Part shown: piece after piece, positions 10,598-18,301 of the stretch | Layout: each line of letters starts with the position of its first letter | How positions within the stretch are numbered: the stretch's first letter is position 1 | Made by a program: the position numbers and the translations under genes | Origin: Macrococcus lamae | Lineage (GTDB): Bacteria > Bacillota > Bacilli > Staphylococcales > Staphylococcaceae | Direction of reading: 5' to 3' | DNA: 64,000 nucleotides | NCBI RefSeq assembly: GCF_004359545.1 | Contig: NZ_SCWB01000008.1 | Span: forward strand, 37,963-101,962 | The notes under the pieces: generated by a model | The model's database searches: none | The model's input: the letters and a program-made list of their open reading frames with translations, nothing else | What the model was told of the DNA's origin: nothing

Positions 10598-11546
10598 GCG
10601 AAATATCGGCTAACAGCTGTTCGGCTGTTAATTTATCCTGACTGATCTGAGCAATAAGAGCATCGATGCCATTAAACTTCTGCTCTGGTCTGATAAATTC
10701 GTGCCAGAATACTTCAACCCGTTCACCGTATATGGATTCCGCGAAATCAAAAATATGAACCTCTATTGAAACAGCAGAGACGGCTGGATCATGGAAAGTC
10801 GGCTTATAACCGATATTGCAGACGCCTTTCAATACTTGATCGGATCCAGTCCGTCTCAAAGTGACAGCGTACACACCAAGTTTTGGCAGAACATATGATT
10901 CATCAGGTGCCACATTAGCAGTAGGAAAGCCGATGGTGCGTCCTCTTTTCTCACCTTGAACAACAAGACCTGAAATTTTATAAGGACGACCAAGCTGAGT
11001 ATTTGCCTCTATGATATTGCCATCAACTAATGCGTTTCTGATCTGTGTCGTCGCTATCTTTTCAGAATTCAGCTCCTGCTTCTCAACAACTGTTACATTG
11101 AATCCCTGCTTATCAGCTTCAAGTTTTAGCATATTGCCTTTACCGAATTTACCGTAAGTAAAATCAAAACCCGCAATCACTTCTTTCACATGATTATTCG
11201 TCAAATAATCTTTAATGAAGTCTTCTTCTTCCATTTGAGCGAACCGTGACGTAAAAGCAACCACAAATAAATAATCAATCCCTTGCGCTTCTAATATACG
11301 TTTTTTCTCGTCAAGCGGTGTCAAATAATCCGTTCTTTTCTTCTCAGGATTTAATACAACTGACGGATGAGGATCAAATGTCATCACTGCTTTAGCAAGA
11401 TGTTTGCTATCGGCAATGGTCTTCATTTTATTGATGACTGACATATGACCTAGGTGCAGCCCATCAAAAAAACCGATAGCAAGAGCCACATCAGGATGAT
11501 TATACATCTCTTCCAGGTTCTGATTCGTATGTATCGTCTTCATCAT
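10590..11546 (-). CDS. ribF: Bifunctional riboflavin kinase / FAD synthetase
   Basis: 318 residues. The N-terminal nucleotidyltransferase domain has GFFDGLHLGH (the HxGH-type motif), which makes FAD from FMN. The C-terminal flavokinase domain (about 185-310) has GRTIGFPTANV and makes FMN from riboflavin. Called ribC in Bacillus. The start is one of two adjacent ATGs at 11546 and 11543; the former is better spaced (9 bases) from AAAGAG. The upstream GTG at 11552 sits too close to it. It lies between the DUF3243 terminator and the rpsO promoter, so it is probably transcribed alone. Confidence 0.95.
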   Translation of the reverse strand: MMKTIHTNQNLEEMYNHPDVALAIGFFDGLHLGHMSVINKMKTIADSKHLAKAVMTFDPHPSVVLNPEKKRTDYLTPLDEKKRILEAQGIDYLFVVAFTSRFAQMEEEDFIKDYLTNNHVKEVIAGFDFTYGKFGKGNMLKLEADKQGFNVTVVEKQELNSEKIATTQIRNALVDGNIIEANTQLGRPYKISGLVVQGEKRGRTIGFPTANVAPDESYVLPKLGVYAVTLRRTGSDQVLKGVCNIGYKPTFHDPAVSAVSIEVHIFDFAESIYGERVEVFWHEFIRPEQKFNGIDALIAQISQDKLTAEQLLADISLD

Positions 11547-11610
11547 TATCACGTTCTCTTTCTCATATACTTTACAAACAGTGTATCAGAAAATAACGCG
11601 TTAAAGACAA

Positions 11611-11642
11611 AAAAAGATTTCATCGTCAAGATGAAATCTTTT
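11611..11642 (-). terminator. Intrinsic terminator after the DUF3243 gene
   Basis: A 13-bp stem (AAAAGATTTCATC / GATGAAATCTTTT) with a 5-base loop; the minus-strand T run follows immediately. It lies seven bases after the DUF3243 stop. Confidence 0.8.
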
Positions 11643-11648
11643 AAGGAA

Positions 11649-11954
11649 TTACCCTTCCTGCTGTACCATTTTCACTAATGCACTGGCAATCGCTTTTTTC
11701 TCTTCGCCTTCTGCATTGTTCCAAAGTTCATTAAGAACTTTTTCTTCACGGTTTTTGGGTTCTTCATTTTTAGCTAAGTAGTCAGCTAATTTTTCAGCGG
11801 CTTTGACAATTGCGTCATCGCCCATACCTAATTTTTCAGCTCTGCCAACTTGCTTATTTAAATATCCTTTAAAGTTATTAAAGCTCTCTAAAATCTGATC
11901 TTTATCTTCCTGGGACATGTTATTTACTTGTTCTTCTGGATTTAAATTTGCCAT
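11649..11954 (-). CDS. DUF3243 domain protein (YmfJ-like)
   Basis: 101-residue acidic, helical, soluble protein that fits the DUF3243 family (YmfJ in Bacillus) by length and by motifs such as FNNFKGYLNKQVGRAEKLG and the C-terminal ALVKMVQ. No function is established for the family. In Bacillus ymfJ lies in the ymf cluster; here it stands alone between truB and ribF with its own leader and terminator. ATG at 11954 with AAGGAG upstream. The 140-base upstream region contains a 9-bp inverted repeat that overlaps possible promoter elements, so it may be regulated independently of the ribosome-maturation genes beside it. Confidence 0.8.
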   Translation of the reverse strand: MANLNPEEQVNNMSQEDKDQILESFNNFKGYLNKQVGRAEKLGMGDDAIVKAAEKLADYLAKNEEPKNREEKVLNELWNNAEGEEKKAIASALVKMVQQEG

Positions 11955-12001
11955 TATTCATTTCTCCTTTTTTGGACAGTATCCTTTTTTGAGTATGAAA
12001 C

Positions 12002-12033
12002 TATCAATACTTTAATTTCAATGCGTATTGATA
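12002..12033. repeat. Inverted repeat upstream of the DUF3243 gene
   Basis: Perfect 9-bp arms TATCAATAC and GTATTGATA separated by 14 bases, in the 141-base gap between truB and the DUF3243 gene. The interval holds a plausible TTGAAA -35, and a CATACT -10 follows 18 bases after it. No T run follows, so an operator is likelier than a terminator. Confidence 0.5.
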
Positions 12034-12095
12034 ATAAATGTATATCCTTAAACTACAAGTTCAAACACATATTGATGAAATTTACATATAATTTA

Positions 12096-12989
12096 CTAAC
12101 TAAATACTTTTATCGCTTTAACTTGTCCAGCTTTTTCAGGATGCGGTGCATAGATTGCTAATGCTTTTTTTTCAGACACTATAACAGTTGGTTCGGTTAC
12201 TGGGAGCTCATCCATACGAAATTTCTGACCATTTTTTACTCGAGTTTTGATTGTTTCATCTACAGATAACTGAGGTAAATCTTTCAGACCCTCTTCGATG
12301 GGACGCAGTAACAATTGGACATCCTCCGTTTCCGCTATCTGTTCAAGCGTATAACAATCTTCCAGCATGAAACCACCGCTTTCAGTACGAGTTAGTTTTG
12401 ACATATGACCAACAGTGTTCAGCTTCTCTGCAATCTGAGTAGCCAGGGTACGAATATAAGTCCCTTTTCCGCATGAAACTTCAATAGAAAAACGCATGGT
12501 ATCATCACAATAATGGAGATCAGTTGTTCTTTCAATGTTCTTAATATGAACCATGCGCGTAGGACGATCAATGACTAAACCTGCTCGTGCATATTCATAT
12601 AATTTCCGACCCTTTACTTTAACTGCCGAAAACATAGGTGGCATCTGTTCAATATGTCCTGTCAGTGCAGCGAGTGCATCGTCTATTTCTTCATTACTGT
12701 ATTGGTCATTCACTATCTTATCGGCAGAAATAATCTCTCCAGTCTGATCTTCAGTTGTCGTCTGAATACCTATAGTAATTTCCGCCGTGTAGCGTTTCCC
12801 ACTATTCATAATATAATCACTGATTCTCGTCGCCGGTCCAATACAGATCGGAAGAACTCCGTCTACTTCAGGGTCCAGCGTTCCCGTATGTCCTACTTTT
12901 TTTGTTTTTAGTATTTTTCTAAGTTTAAACACCACGTCATGGCTCGTCATACCTCGTGGTTTATTGATAGCAAGAACACCGTTCAACAT
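12096..12989 (-). CDS. truB: tRNA pseudouridine-55 synthase
   Basis: 297 residues. The catalytic aspartate is D39 in GHTGTLDPEVDGVLP; further TruB landmarks are KVKGRKLYEYAR and CGKGTYIRTL, and a C-terminal PUA-like domain follows. It converts U55 to pseudouridine in the T loop of tRNAs. The start is the second ATG (12989): GGAGG is only one base from the first ATG (12995) but seven from the second. rbfA lies upstream, and a terminator hairpin ends just before the truB Shine-Dalgarno, so truB may be expressed partly by read-through from rbfA. Confidence 0.96.
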   Translation of the reverse strand: MLNGVLAINKPRGMTSHDVVFKLRKILKTKKVGHTGTLDPEVDGVLPICIGPATRISDYIMNSGKRYTAEITIGIQTTTEDQTGEIISADKIVNDQYSNEEIDDALAALTGHIEQMPPMFSAVKVKGRKLYEYARAGLVIDRPTRMVHIKNIERTTDLHYCDDTMRFSIEVSCGKGTYIRTLATQIAEKLNTVGHMSKLTRTESGGFMLEDCYTLEQIAETEDVQLLLRPIEEGLKDLPQLSVDETIKTRVKNGQKFRMDELPVTEPTVIVSEKKALAIYAPHPEKAGQVKAIKVFS

Positions 12990-13005
12990 TGTCATACCTC
13001 CATTA

Positions 13006-13035
13006 AAAAAGCAGATAGTAAGTACTATCTGCTTT
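13006..13035 (-). terminator. Terminator hairpin between rbfA and truB
   Basis: Stem AAAAAGCAGATAGTA / TACTATCTGCTTTTT with a 2-base gap, starting at the rbfA stop and ending six bases before the truB Shine-Dalgarno. Its flanking A/T runs could make it act in both directions. Confidence 0.7.
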
Positions 13036-13377
13036 TTATCCTTTATTTAAGTCAGCAATCATTCGTTCTATCTTATTACCATAGTCAATAGACTCATCAT
13101 AGACGAACTTAAGTTCAGGCACAATACGCAGCTTCATGCGCTGACCGATTTCTGTCTTCATAAAGCCCTTTGCTTTCTCAAGACCATCAAGAGTTTCACG
13201 GCGTTCTTTATCATTCCCTAGCACAGTCACATAAACTGTAGCAAGAGATAAATCACCTGTCACTTCAACTTCAGTAACAGTGACAAAACCGACACGTGGA
13301 TCTTTAATCTTTTGGCTGATCACTTCACTCAGCTCTTTTTTCATTTGCTCGCCGACACGTTCTTTTCTATTATTCAT
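13036..13377 (-). CDS. rbfA: Ribosome-binding factor A
   Basis: 113 residues, standard RbfA length, with the KH-like core ([20 protein letters not shown]) and the C-terminal ELKFVYDES. It binds the 30S precursor near helices 1 and 28 and is needed for late 16S maturation and cold adaptation. In most Firmicutes rbfA follows infB directly. Here a plus-strand small gene and a terminator separate them, and rbfA has its own near-consensus promoter, so it is uncoupled from the nusA-infB operon. ATG with GAGGTG upstream. Confidence 0.96.
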   Translation of the reverse strand: MNNRKERVGEQMKKELSEVISQKIKDPRVGFVTVTEVEVTGDLSLATVYVTVLGNDKERRETLDGLEKAKGFMKTEIGQRMKLRIVPELKFVYDESIDYGNKIERMIADLNKG

Positions 13378-13427
13378 TCTATCACCTCAATAATCATTAC
13401 CCTTATTTTATTACTGCAATGTATATT

Positions 13428-13456
13428 ATTATAGGGTTTTCGTCTCATGAAGTCAA
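13428..13456 (-). promoter_or_regulatory. Strong sigma-A promoter for rbfA-truB
   Basis: -35 TTGACT (13451-13456), 17-base spacer, perfect -10 TATAAT (13428-13433), 50 bases before the rbfA ATG. It runs back to back with the sigma-B-like promoter of the small plus-strand gene. Confidence 0.8.
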
Positions 13457-13473
13457 AGTGTGTGACAGCTAAT

Positions 13474-13500
13474 GTCTAAAAATAGATGGAGAATGGGTAT
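13474..13500 (+). promoter_or_regulatory. Sigma-B-like promoter for the 50-codon gene
   Basis: GTCTAA (13474-13479) matches five of six bases of the sigma-B -35 GTTTAA; the -10 GGGTAT (13495-13500) fits GGGWAW exactly; spacer is 15 bases, within the range seen for sigma-B. It ends 10 bases before the AGGAGGG of the small gene. No competing sigma-A promoter is obvious on this strand. Confidence 0.6.
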
Positions 13501-13523
13501 AACGTTATGAAGGAGGGATAATT

Positions 13524-13676
13524 GTGAATATCAATGACTTAACGCGAGAACAGTTAATCAGCCTTGTAGAAGAACTCCAGGAAGAAAATCGTGCATTGAA
13601 AGAAGATGCAAAACTTCAGGAACAAGATGCCCATGACACTGATGACTACAGAAATGCACTTGAAAAAGATGAATAA
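13524..13676 (+). CDS. Small acidic protein (50 aa), possibly sigma-B-controlled
   Basis: A 50-residue frame starting MNINDLTREQ. It has an amphipathic, coiled-coil-like helix (LISLVEELQEENRALKED) followed by an acidic tail rich in D, E and Q ending in EKDE. I do not recognise a family. The case that it is real: GTG with AGGAGGG seven bases upstream, a sigma-B-like promoter just before that, and a strong terminator eight bases after the stop, all on the plus strand while every neighbour within 13 kb to the left and 30 kb to the right is on the minus strand. It interrupts the normally adjacent infB-rbfA pair. A general-stress role is an inference from the promoter only. Confidence 0.72.
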   Translation: MNINDLTREQLISLVEELQEENRALKEDAKLQEQDAHDTDDYRNALEKDE

Positions 13677-13683
13677 GATAAAA

Positions 13684-13717
13684 TAAGCCCTTCCACTAAT
13701 TTTAGCGGAAGGGCTTA
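13684..13717. terminator. Bidirectional terminator between the small gene and infB
   Basis: An 11-bp outer stem (TAAGCCCTTCC / GGAAGGGCTTA) and, beyond one A/C mismatch, an inner CTAA/TTAG pairing. It lies between two converging stops (13676 and 13751) and can serve the small plus-strand gene and the infB operon. Confidence 0.75.
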
Positions 13718-13750
13718 TCCAGATTACTTGAAAAAATGACCAGTATATAA

Positions 13751-16024
13751 TTAACTGCGTTTTATCTCTTCCATCACGAATGCTTCAAAGATGTCGCCTT
13801 CTTTAATGTCGTTGAAGTTTTCGATTGTGATACCACATTCGTAACCTGCAGACACTTCTTTTACATCATCTTTGAATCGACGTAATGCATCAACAGCACC
13901 TTCATAAACTACAATACCATCACGGATGATACGGACGCTTGCGTTACGAGTAATCTTACCTTCAGTAACATATGAACCTGCGACTGTACCGACTTTAGAA
14001 ATATTGATTGTCTGACGAACTTCTGCCTGACCGATGACTTTCTCTTCGAATTCCGGATCAAGCATCCCTTTCATCGCATGTTCAATCTCTTCGATGACTT
14101 TGTAGATGATACGGTGGAGACGCATGTCCACTTTCTCTGCTTCTGCTGCACGTTTTGCATTATTATCCGGACGAACGTTAAAGCCGATAATAATACCGTT
14201 CGATGCTGATGCAAGCGTGACATCTGATTCGTTGATTGCGCCGACTGCTGTATGAATAATACGGACGTTTACACCTTCGACATCGATTTTCATCAATGAC
14301 GCTGCCAATGCTTCAACTGAGCCTTGAACGTCCCCTTTAATGATAACATTCAAGTCTTTCATTTCACCCTGCTTCATCTGTTCGAACAGATTATCAAGTG
14401 AAACTTTTTGACTTTCCTGACGCTGCGCCATGATGTTCTGCTGCTGGCGAGCTTCACCGATGCGACGCGCTTTTTTCTCATCTTTAAAGACGACGAAGCG
14501 GTCTCCAGCAAGCGGTACATCACTTAATCCTGTAATTTCAACTGGAGTCGAAGGTTCAGCAGACTTAATCCGCTTACCTAGATCGTTGACCATTGCACGG
14601 ACACGACCATAAGTATTTCCGACAACGATAGTGTCACCGACTTCAAGTGTACCATCCTGAACAAGTAATGATGCTGCAGGACCACGGGATTTATCAAGTT
14701 CCGCTTCAATGACTGTTCCGATCGCTGAACGCTTTGGATTTGCTTTTAATTCTTCTACTTCTGTAATCAATAGAATCATTTCAAGCAAGTCATCGATACC
14801 TTCACCGTTAATGGCTGACAGCTGAACGAAGATTGTATCGCCGCCCCAGTCTTCCGGATAAAGACCATATTCACCTAGCTCCTGCATGACACGGTCAGGA
14901 TTTGCTGTCGGTTTGTCGATTTTGTTGACAGCAACAATAATAGGTACTTCAGCTGCCTTCGCGTGATTGATCGCTTCAATCGTCTGCGGCATCACACCGT
15001 CATCTGCTGCCACCACAAGAATGGTAATATCAGTTACTTGCGCCCCACGTGCACGCATCGTTGTAAACGCCGCGTGACCCGGTGTATCCAAGAAAGTTAT
15101 TTTTTTGCCGTTATTATCAATTTGATACGCACCGATATGCTGGGTGATTCCTCCCGCTTCTCCGGCAGTAACACGCGTGTTCCGAATTGAGTCAAGCAGT
15201 GTCGTTTTACCATGGTCAACGTGACCCATGATAGTTACAACCGGCGGACGTTCCTGTTTGTCTGCCTCTTTTCCTGCTTCATCTTCGAAGTATGTTTCTA
15301 GATCTGTCGCATCAATAATGACTTCCAGTTCTGCTTCTACTTCGTATTCAGAACAAATCAGTTCAATCGCATCTTCGTTTAGTGCCTGATTGATGTTCGC
15401 CATAATACCGACCATAAATAATGTTTTTACGATTTCAGACGCGTCTTTATTTAATTTGTCTGCAAGTTCACCGACTGTAATACCTTCGTGGTATGTAATT
15501 TTAGACGGTGTCTCTTTAATGACCGGTGCCTGTTGAACAGCAGGTTTATTGCTTTTGCCTTTACCTTTTTTGTTCTGTCCCGGGCGTTGTCTGTTCTGGT
15601 TCGGGCGGCCTTGATTATTTGGACGGCCTTGATTATTGTTCGGACGTTGCTGGTTCGTCTGACCTGGTTTTTGAGCGCTAGTATTTGGACGTTGTCCATT
15701 TTGTGCCGGTTTTTGTCCGTTATTGTTTGAATTCTGAGCTGGTCTTTGGTTGCTGTTAGCTGGACGTTGTCCGTTTTGAGCTGGTTTTGAACCAGTGCTT
15801 GCTGGACGCTGCTTTTGACCTTGCTGCTGATTATTATTCTTGGCACTATCTTGTTGTTTCGCAGTATCTTTTTTAAAGACTTTATCCAGCGCTGTAATTT
15901 CTTTTGGTTCCAGCATCTGCATATGACTTGTCACTTCAACATCAATTTTTTTAAGCTCATCGATAATATCTTTTGATCTTAAATTCACTTCTTTTGCGTA
16001 TTCATATACTCTTTTTTTACTCAT
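13751..16024 (-). CDS. infB: Translation initiation factor IF-2
   Basis: 757 residues. The N-terminal IF2N domain (about 1-50) is followed by a 110-residue linker made almost entirely of N, Q, P, G, R and K (about 55-165), a second IF2N, then the GTPase with GHVDHGKT near residue 270, DTPGHAAF and NKIDK, and domains II-IV that bind fMet-tRNA. It positions initiator tRNA on the 30S subunit. ATG at 16024 has GAGGAGA upstream and gives [12 protein letters not shown]; it overlaps the ylxQ stop by 8 bases. Last gene of rimP-nusA-ylxR-ylxQ-infB. Confidence 0.97.
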   Translation of the reverse strand: MSKKRVYEYAKEVNLRSKDIIDELKKIDVEVTSHMQMLEPKEITALDKVFKKDTAKQQDSAKNNNQQQGQKQRPASTGSKPAQNGQRPANSNQRPAQNSNNNGQKPAQNGQRPNTSAQKPGQTNQQRPNNNQGRPNNQGRPNQNRQRPGQNKKGKGKSNKPAVQQAPVIKETPSKITYHEGITVGELADKLNKDASEIVKTLFMVGIMANINQALNEDAIELICSEYEVEAELEVIIDATDLETYFEDEAGKEADKQERPPVVTIMGHVDHGKTTLLDSIRNTRVTAGEAGGITQHIGAYQIDNNGKKITFLDTPGHAAFTTMRARGAQVTDITILVVAADDGVMPQTIEAINHAKAAEVPIIVAVNKIDKPTANPDRVMQELGEYGLYPEDWGGDTIFVQLSAINGEGIDDLLEMILLITEVEELKANPKRSAIGTVIEAELDKSRGPAASLLVQDGTLEVGDTIVVGNTYGRVRAMVNDLGKRIKSAEPSTPVEITGLSDVPLAGDRFVVFKDEKKARRIGEARQQQNIMAQRQESQKVSLDNLFEQMKQGEMKDLNVIIKGDVQGSVEALAASLMKIDVEGVNVRIIHTAVGAINESDVTLASASNGIIIGFNVRPDNNAKRAAEAEKVDMRLHRIIYKVIEEIEHAMKGMLDPEFEEKVIGQAEVRQTINISKVGTVAGSYVTEGKITRNASVRIIRDGIVVYEGAVDALRRFKDDVKEVSAGYECGITIENFNDIKEGDIFEAFVMEEIKRS

Positions 16025-16346
16025 AGGTTCTCTCCTCATTGCTCTCACGAATCATCGCTTCAAGTTTTTTTGCAAAACCTGCATCAGAGACGCCGATGAT
16101 GACGCGTTCGTCCTTACCGATGGCGTAGCCGAGTTCGTAACGCGTACCGAATTCAACACATTTCACGCGATAAGAATGACATTTATTCGTGATGTTTTTT
16201 TTAGTATTTGCTGATGCATCTGTTGATACAATGACCAGACTGACTTTATTTTTACGTATTTCGTTGATGACCAGTTCTTCACCCGTCGTCAGTTTTCTCG
16301 CACGCATTGCAAGGCCGATGAAATTTAGTATTTTGTCTTTAATCAT
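16017..16346 (-). CDS. ylxQ: L7Ae-family RNA-binding protein YlxQ
   Basis: 109 residues of the L7Ae/L30e/Gadd45 fold ([34 protein letters not shown]), which recognises kink-turn RNA. In Bacillus the same gene lies between ylxR and infB and is also named rplGA. Its role in the ribosome is not settled. It overlaps ylxR by 4 bases and infB by 8, so translation is coupled along this operon. Confidence 0.92.
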   Translation of the reverse strand: MIKDKILNFIGLAMRARKLTTGEELVINEIRKNKVSLVIVSTDASANTKKNITNKCHSYRVKCVEFGTRYELGYAIGKDERVIIGVSDAGFAKKLEAMIRESNEERTYE

Positions 16347-16630
16347 CGCTTCGGAATCATTTCCCGGTAGATCAGACGAATAATTTCATCATAGATCGGG
16401 GACATTTCATCTGGATTGCTGTCAAAAAACTGTTCCAGCCGTTTTTTTTGACGTGCGCTTTCGACTAGCTCAAGATTTTTCGACACGTAAGCACCGCGAC
16501 CATTTGCTTTACCTGAAGGGTCGACGGACATCTCGCCTTCTTTTGAACGCACAACACGAATCATCTCTTTTTTCGGCTTCATTTCCTGGCTTAAAATACA
16601 TTTACGCATGGGAATCTTTTTCTGCTTCAT
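16343..16630 (-). CDS. ylxR: YlxR-family RNA-binding protein (RnpM)
   Basis: 95 residues with the YlxR signature PMRKCILSQEMKPKKEMIRVVRS and GKANGRGAYVSK, a basic RNA-binding surface. The Bacillus homologue has been reported to bind and modulate RNase P RNA, hence the name RnpM. It follows nusA by 11 bases and overlaps ylxQ by 4. Normal length and normal position for the family. Confidence 0.93.
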   Translation of the reverse strand: MKQKKIPMRKCILSQEMKPKKEMIRVVRSKEGEMSVDPSGKANGRGAYVSKNLELVESARQKKRLEQFFDSNPDEMSPIYDEIIRLIYREMIPKR

Positions 16631-16641
16631 TTAAATCCCCC

Positions 16642-17703
16642 TTATTCTACTGGATAGATACCCGCTTCTTTAGCATCAGTCTCACTCTTAATATCAATCT
16701 TCCAACCAGTCAGTTTAGCTGCAAGTCTCGCATTCTGACCTTTTTTGCCGATAGCAAGTGACAACTGATAGTCAGGAACAATGACTGTAGTCGACTGATT
16801 TTCTTCATTGACCAGCACATCGACGACCTGCGATGGGCTTAACGCATTTTTAACAAATGTTTTCGGATCTGCGCTCCATTCAACGATGTCAATCTTCTCG
16901 CCGCCAAGTTCGTCAACAACGGCACCTACTCGTGCTCCTTTTGCACCGACACAAGCGCCGACTGCATCTATATCTGGATTTTCTGAATAAACACTGATCT
17001 TAGAACGGTCCCCCGCTTCACGAGCTATGGATTTTACAATAACAGTACCATCAAAAATTTCAGGTACTTCCTGCTCAAATAACCGTTTTAGCAGACCTGG
17101 ATGACTTCTTGAGACAAAAATCTGAGGTCCTTTAGTAGTCTGTTCAACTTTGTTGACATAAACTTTAATGCGCTCAGTCGGACGGTATACGTCGTTTGGA
17201 CTACGTTCCGCATCTGACAAGACTGCTTCTGTTTTACCCAATGTGACATAAACATAACGATGGTCCACACGGTCGATGACGCCAGTCATAATGTCGTCTT
17301 CTTTATCGATAAATTCATTGTAAAGAATTCCGCGTTCTGCATCACGCAGGCGCTGCATCACTGCTTGTTTAGCAGCTTGAGCACTGACACGTCCGAAATC
17401 TTTCGGTGTCACGTTTTCTTCGAAGATATCACCGACTTCATAAGCAGGATTCGATTCAAGTGCCTGTTCAAGAGATACCTGGTCTCTAGGATTCTCTACT
17501 TCTTCTACGACGTCTTTACGTGAGTAAACCGCATAAGATCCATTGTCCATATTAAGTTCCACACGGACATTGCTCGCAGAATTGTAGTTCTTTTTGTAGG
17601 CAGTGATTAAAGCTGCTTCAATTGTTTCAATCAGTACTTCTCTTGGAATGCTCTTTTCTTTCTCAAGAAAATCAATTGCATTCAATAACTCATTATTTTT
17701 CAC
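16642..17703 (-). CDS. nusA: Transcription termination/antitermination factor NusA
   Basis: 353 residues: N-terminal RNA-polymerase-binding domain (1-125), S1 domain (about 135-200), then two KH domains with GACVGAKGARVGAV and LAIGKKGQNARLA. It lacks the acidic C-terminal repeats of the E. coli protein, as usual for Gram-positives. It stimulates pausing and intrinsic termination. The start is GTG at 17703 with GGAGG seven bases upstream, giving MKNNELLNAIDFLEKEK; the in-frame codons further upstream overlap the rimP end and have no site. A promoter-terminator leader ahead of rimP may let NusA control this operon. Confidence 0.96.
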   Translation of the reverse strand: MKNNELLNAIDFLEKEKSIPREVLIETIEAALITAYKKNYNSASNVRVELNMDNGSYAVYSRKDVVEEVENPRDQVSLEQALESNPAYEVGDIFEENVTPKDFGRVSAQAAKQAVMQRLRDAERGILYNEFIDKEDDIMTGVIDRVDHRYVYVTLGKTEAVLSDAERSPNDVYRPTERIKVYVNKVEQTTKGPQIFVSRSHPGLLKRLFEQEVPEIFDGTVIVKSIAREAGDRSKISVYSENPDIDAVGACVGAKGARVGAVVDELGGEKIDIVEWSADPKTFVKNALSPSQVVDVLVNEENQSTTVIVPDYQLSLAIGKKGQNARLAAKLTGWKIDIKSETDAKEAGIYPVE

Positions 17704-17719
17704 TTCAGTTCCTCCATCA

Positions 17720-18187
17720 CTAGAAAATGACTGCACGTCTGATCTTTGCGATTTTCTTTCTTGGCAGTTCAAGTTCTTTAGTTCTCGTCTTAATCTTCAC
17801 TGACATTTTAATGGTTTCCGCGTCATAACTGAGCAGTTCGCCAAGCCATTCTTTATCCCCATCAATCTCTTCATACAGTTTAACATATATCGGATTTCCA
17901 ACAGCTGCCGCGTAATCCTTTTCCTTTTTCAGAGGGCGTTCAGCACCTGGTGATGACACATCCATGAAGTATGCTTCTTTAATAGGGTCTTCCTTGTCCA
18001 TCACTTCACTGATCTTTTCACTGGCGACAGCACAGTCGGAAATATCAATTCCCTCCGGCTTATCGATCGCAATACGCAGATAAAAATCCGGTCCTTCTTT
18101 AACATACTCAACATCAACGAGTTCAAAGCCAAGGTCGGCAACAATGGGGCTGACCAGTTCCTCTACACGTTCAGTGATTTTGCTCAT
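17720..18187 (-). CDS. rimP: Ribosome maturation factor RimP
   Basis: 155 residues with the RimP N-terminal domain (LGFELVDVEYVKEGPDFYLRI) and the C-terminal SH3-like domain (MSVKIKTRTKELELP). It helps assemble the 30S head and 5' domain. The chosen ATG at 18187 has AAGGAGG five bases upstream; the ATG at 18202 lies inside that site's own upstream flank and has no Shine-Dalgarno. First gene of the nusA-infB operon. Confidence 0.95.
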   Translation of the reverse strand: MSKITERVEELVSPIVADLGFELVDVEYVKEGPDFYLRIAIDKPEGIDISDCAVASEKISEVMDKEDPIKEAYFMDVSSPGAERPLKKEKDYAAAVGNPIYVKLYEEIDGDKEWLGELLSYDAETIKMSVKIKTRTKELELPRKKIAKIRRAVIF

Positions 18188-18206
18188 ATAGTCCTCCTTC
18201 ATGATA

Positions 18207-18239
18207 CAAGAAGAAAAGAGCGGGATATCCCACTCTTTC
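18207..18239 (-). terminator. Terminator hairpin in the rimP-nusA leader (possible attenuator)
   Basis: Near-perfect palindromic stem: AAAGAG-T-GGGATATCCC-G-CTCTTT on the minus strand, followed by TCTTCTTGT. It lies downstream of the rimP promoter and 20 bases before the rimP ATG, so it can attenuate the operon as well as end polC transcripts. Confidence 0.65.
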
Positions 18240-18270
18240 CGTCGTTAGAGTATTTTCTTTAAGCAACATT

Positions 18271-18299
18271 ATTATAACATATTATTCTGCTACCGACAA
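18271..18299 (-). promoter_or_regulatory. Sigma-A promoter for rimP-nusA-ylxR-ylxQ-infB
   Basis: -35 TTGTCG (18294-18299), 17-base spacer, perfect -10 TATAAT (18271-18276), immediately after the polC stop and upstream of the leader hairpin. Confidence 0.75.
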
Positions 18300-18301
18300 A
18301 C

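Noticed and set aside
15451..15846. 131-codon open frame inside infB in another minus-strand frame
   Set aside because: It spans the N/Q/P-rich repeat linker of IF-2, where repetitive codons keep alternative frames open; no Shine-Dalgarno and no protein-like composition.
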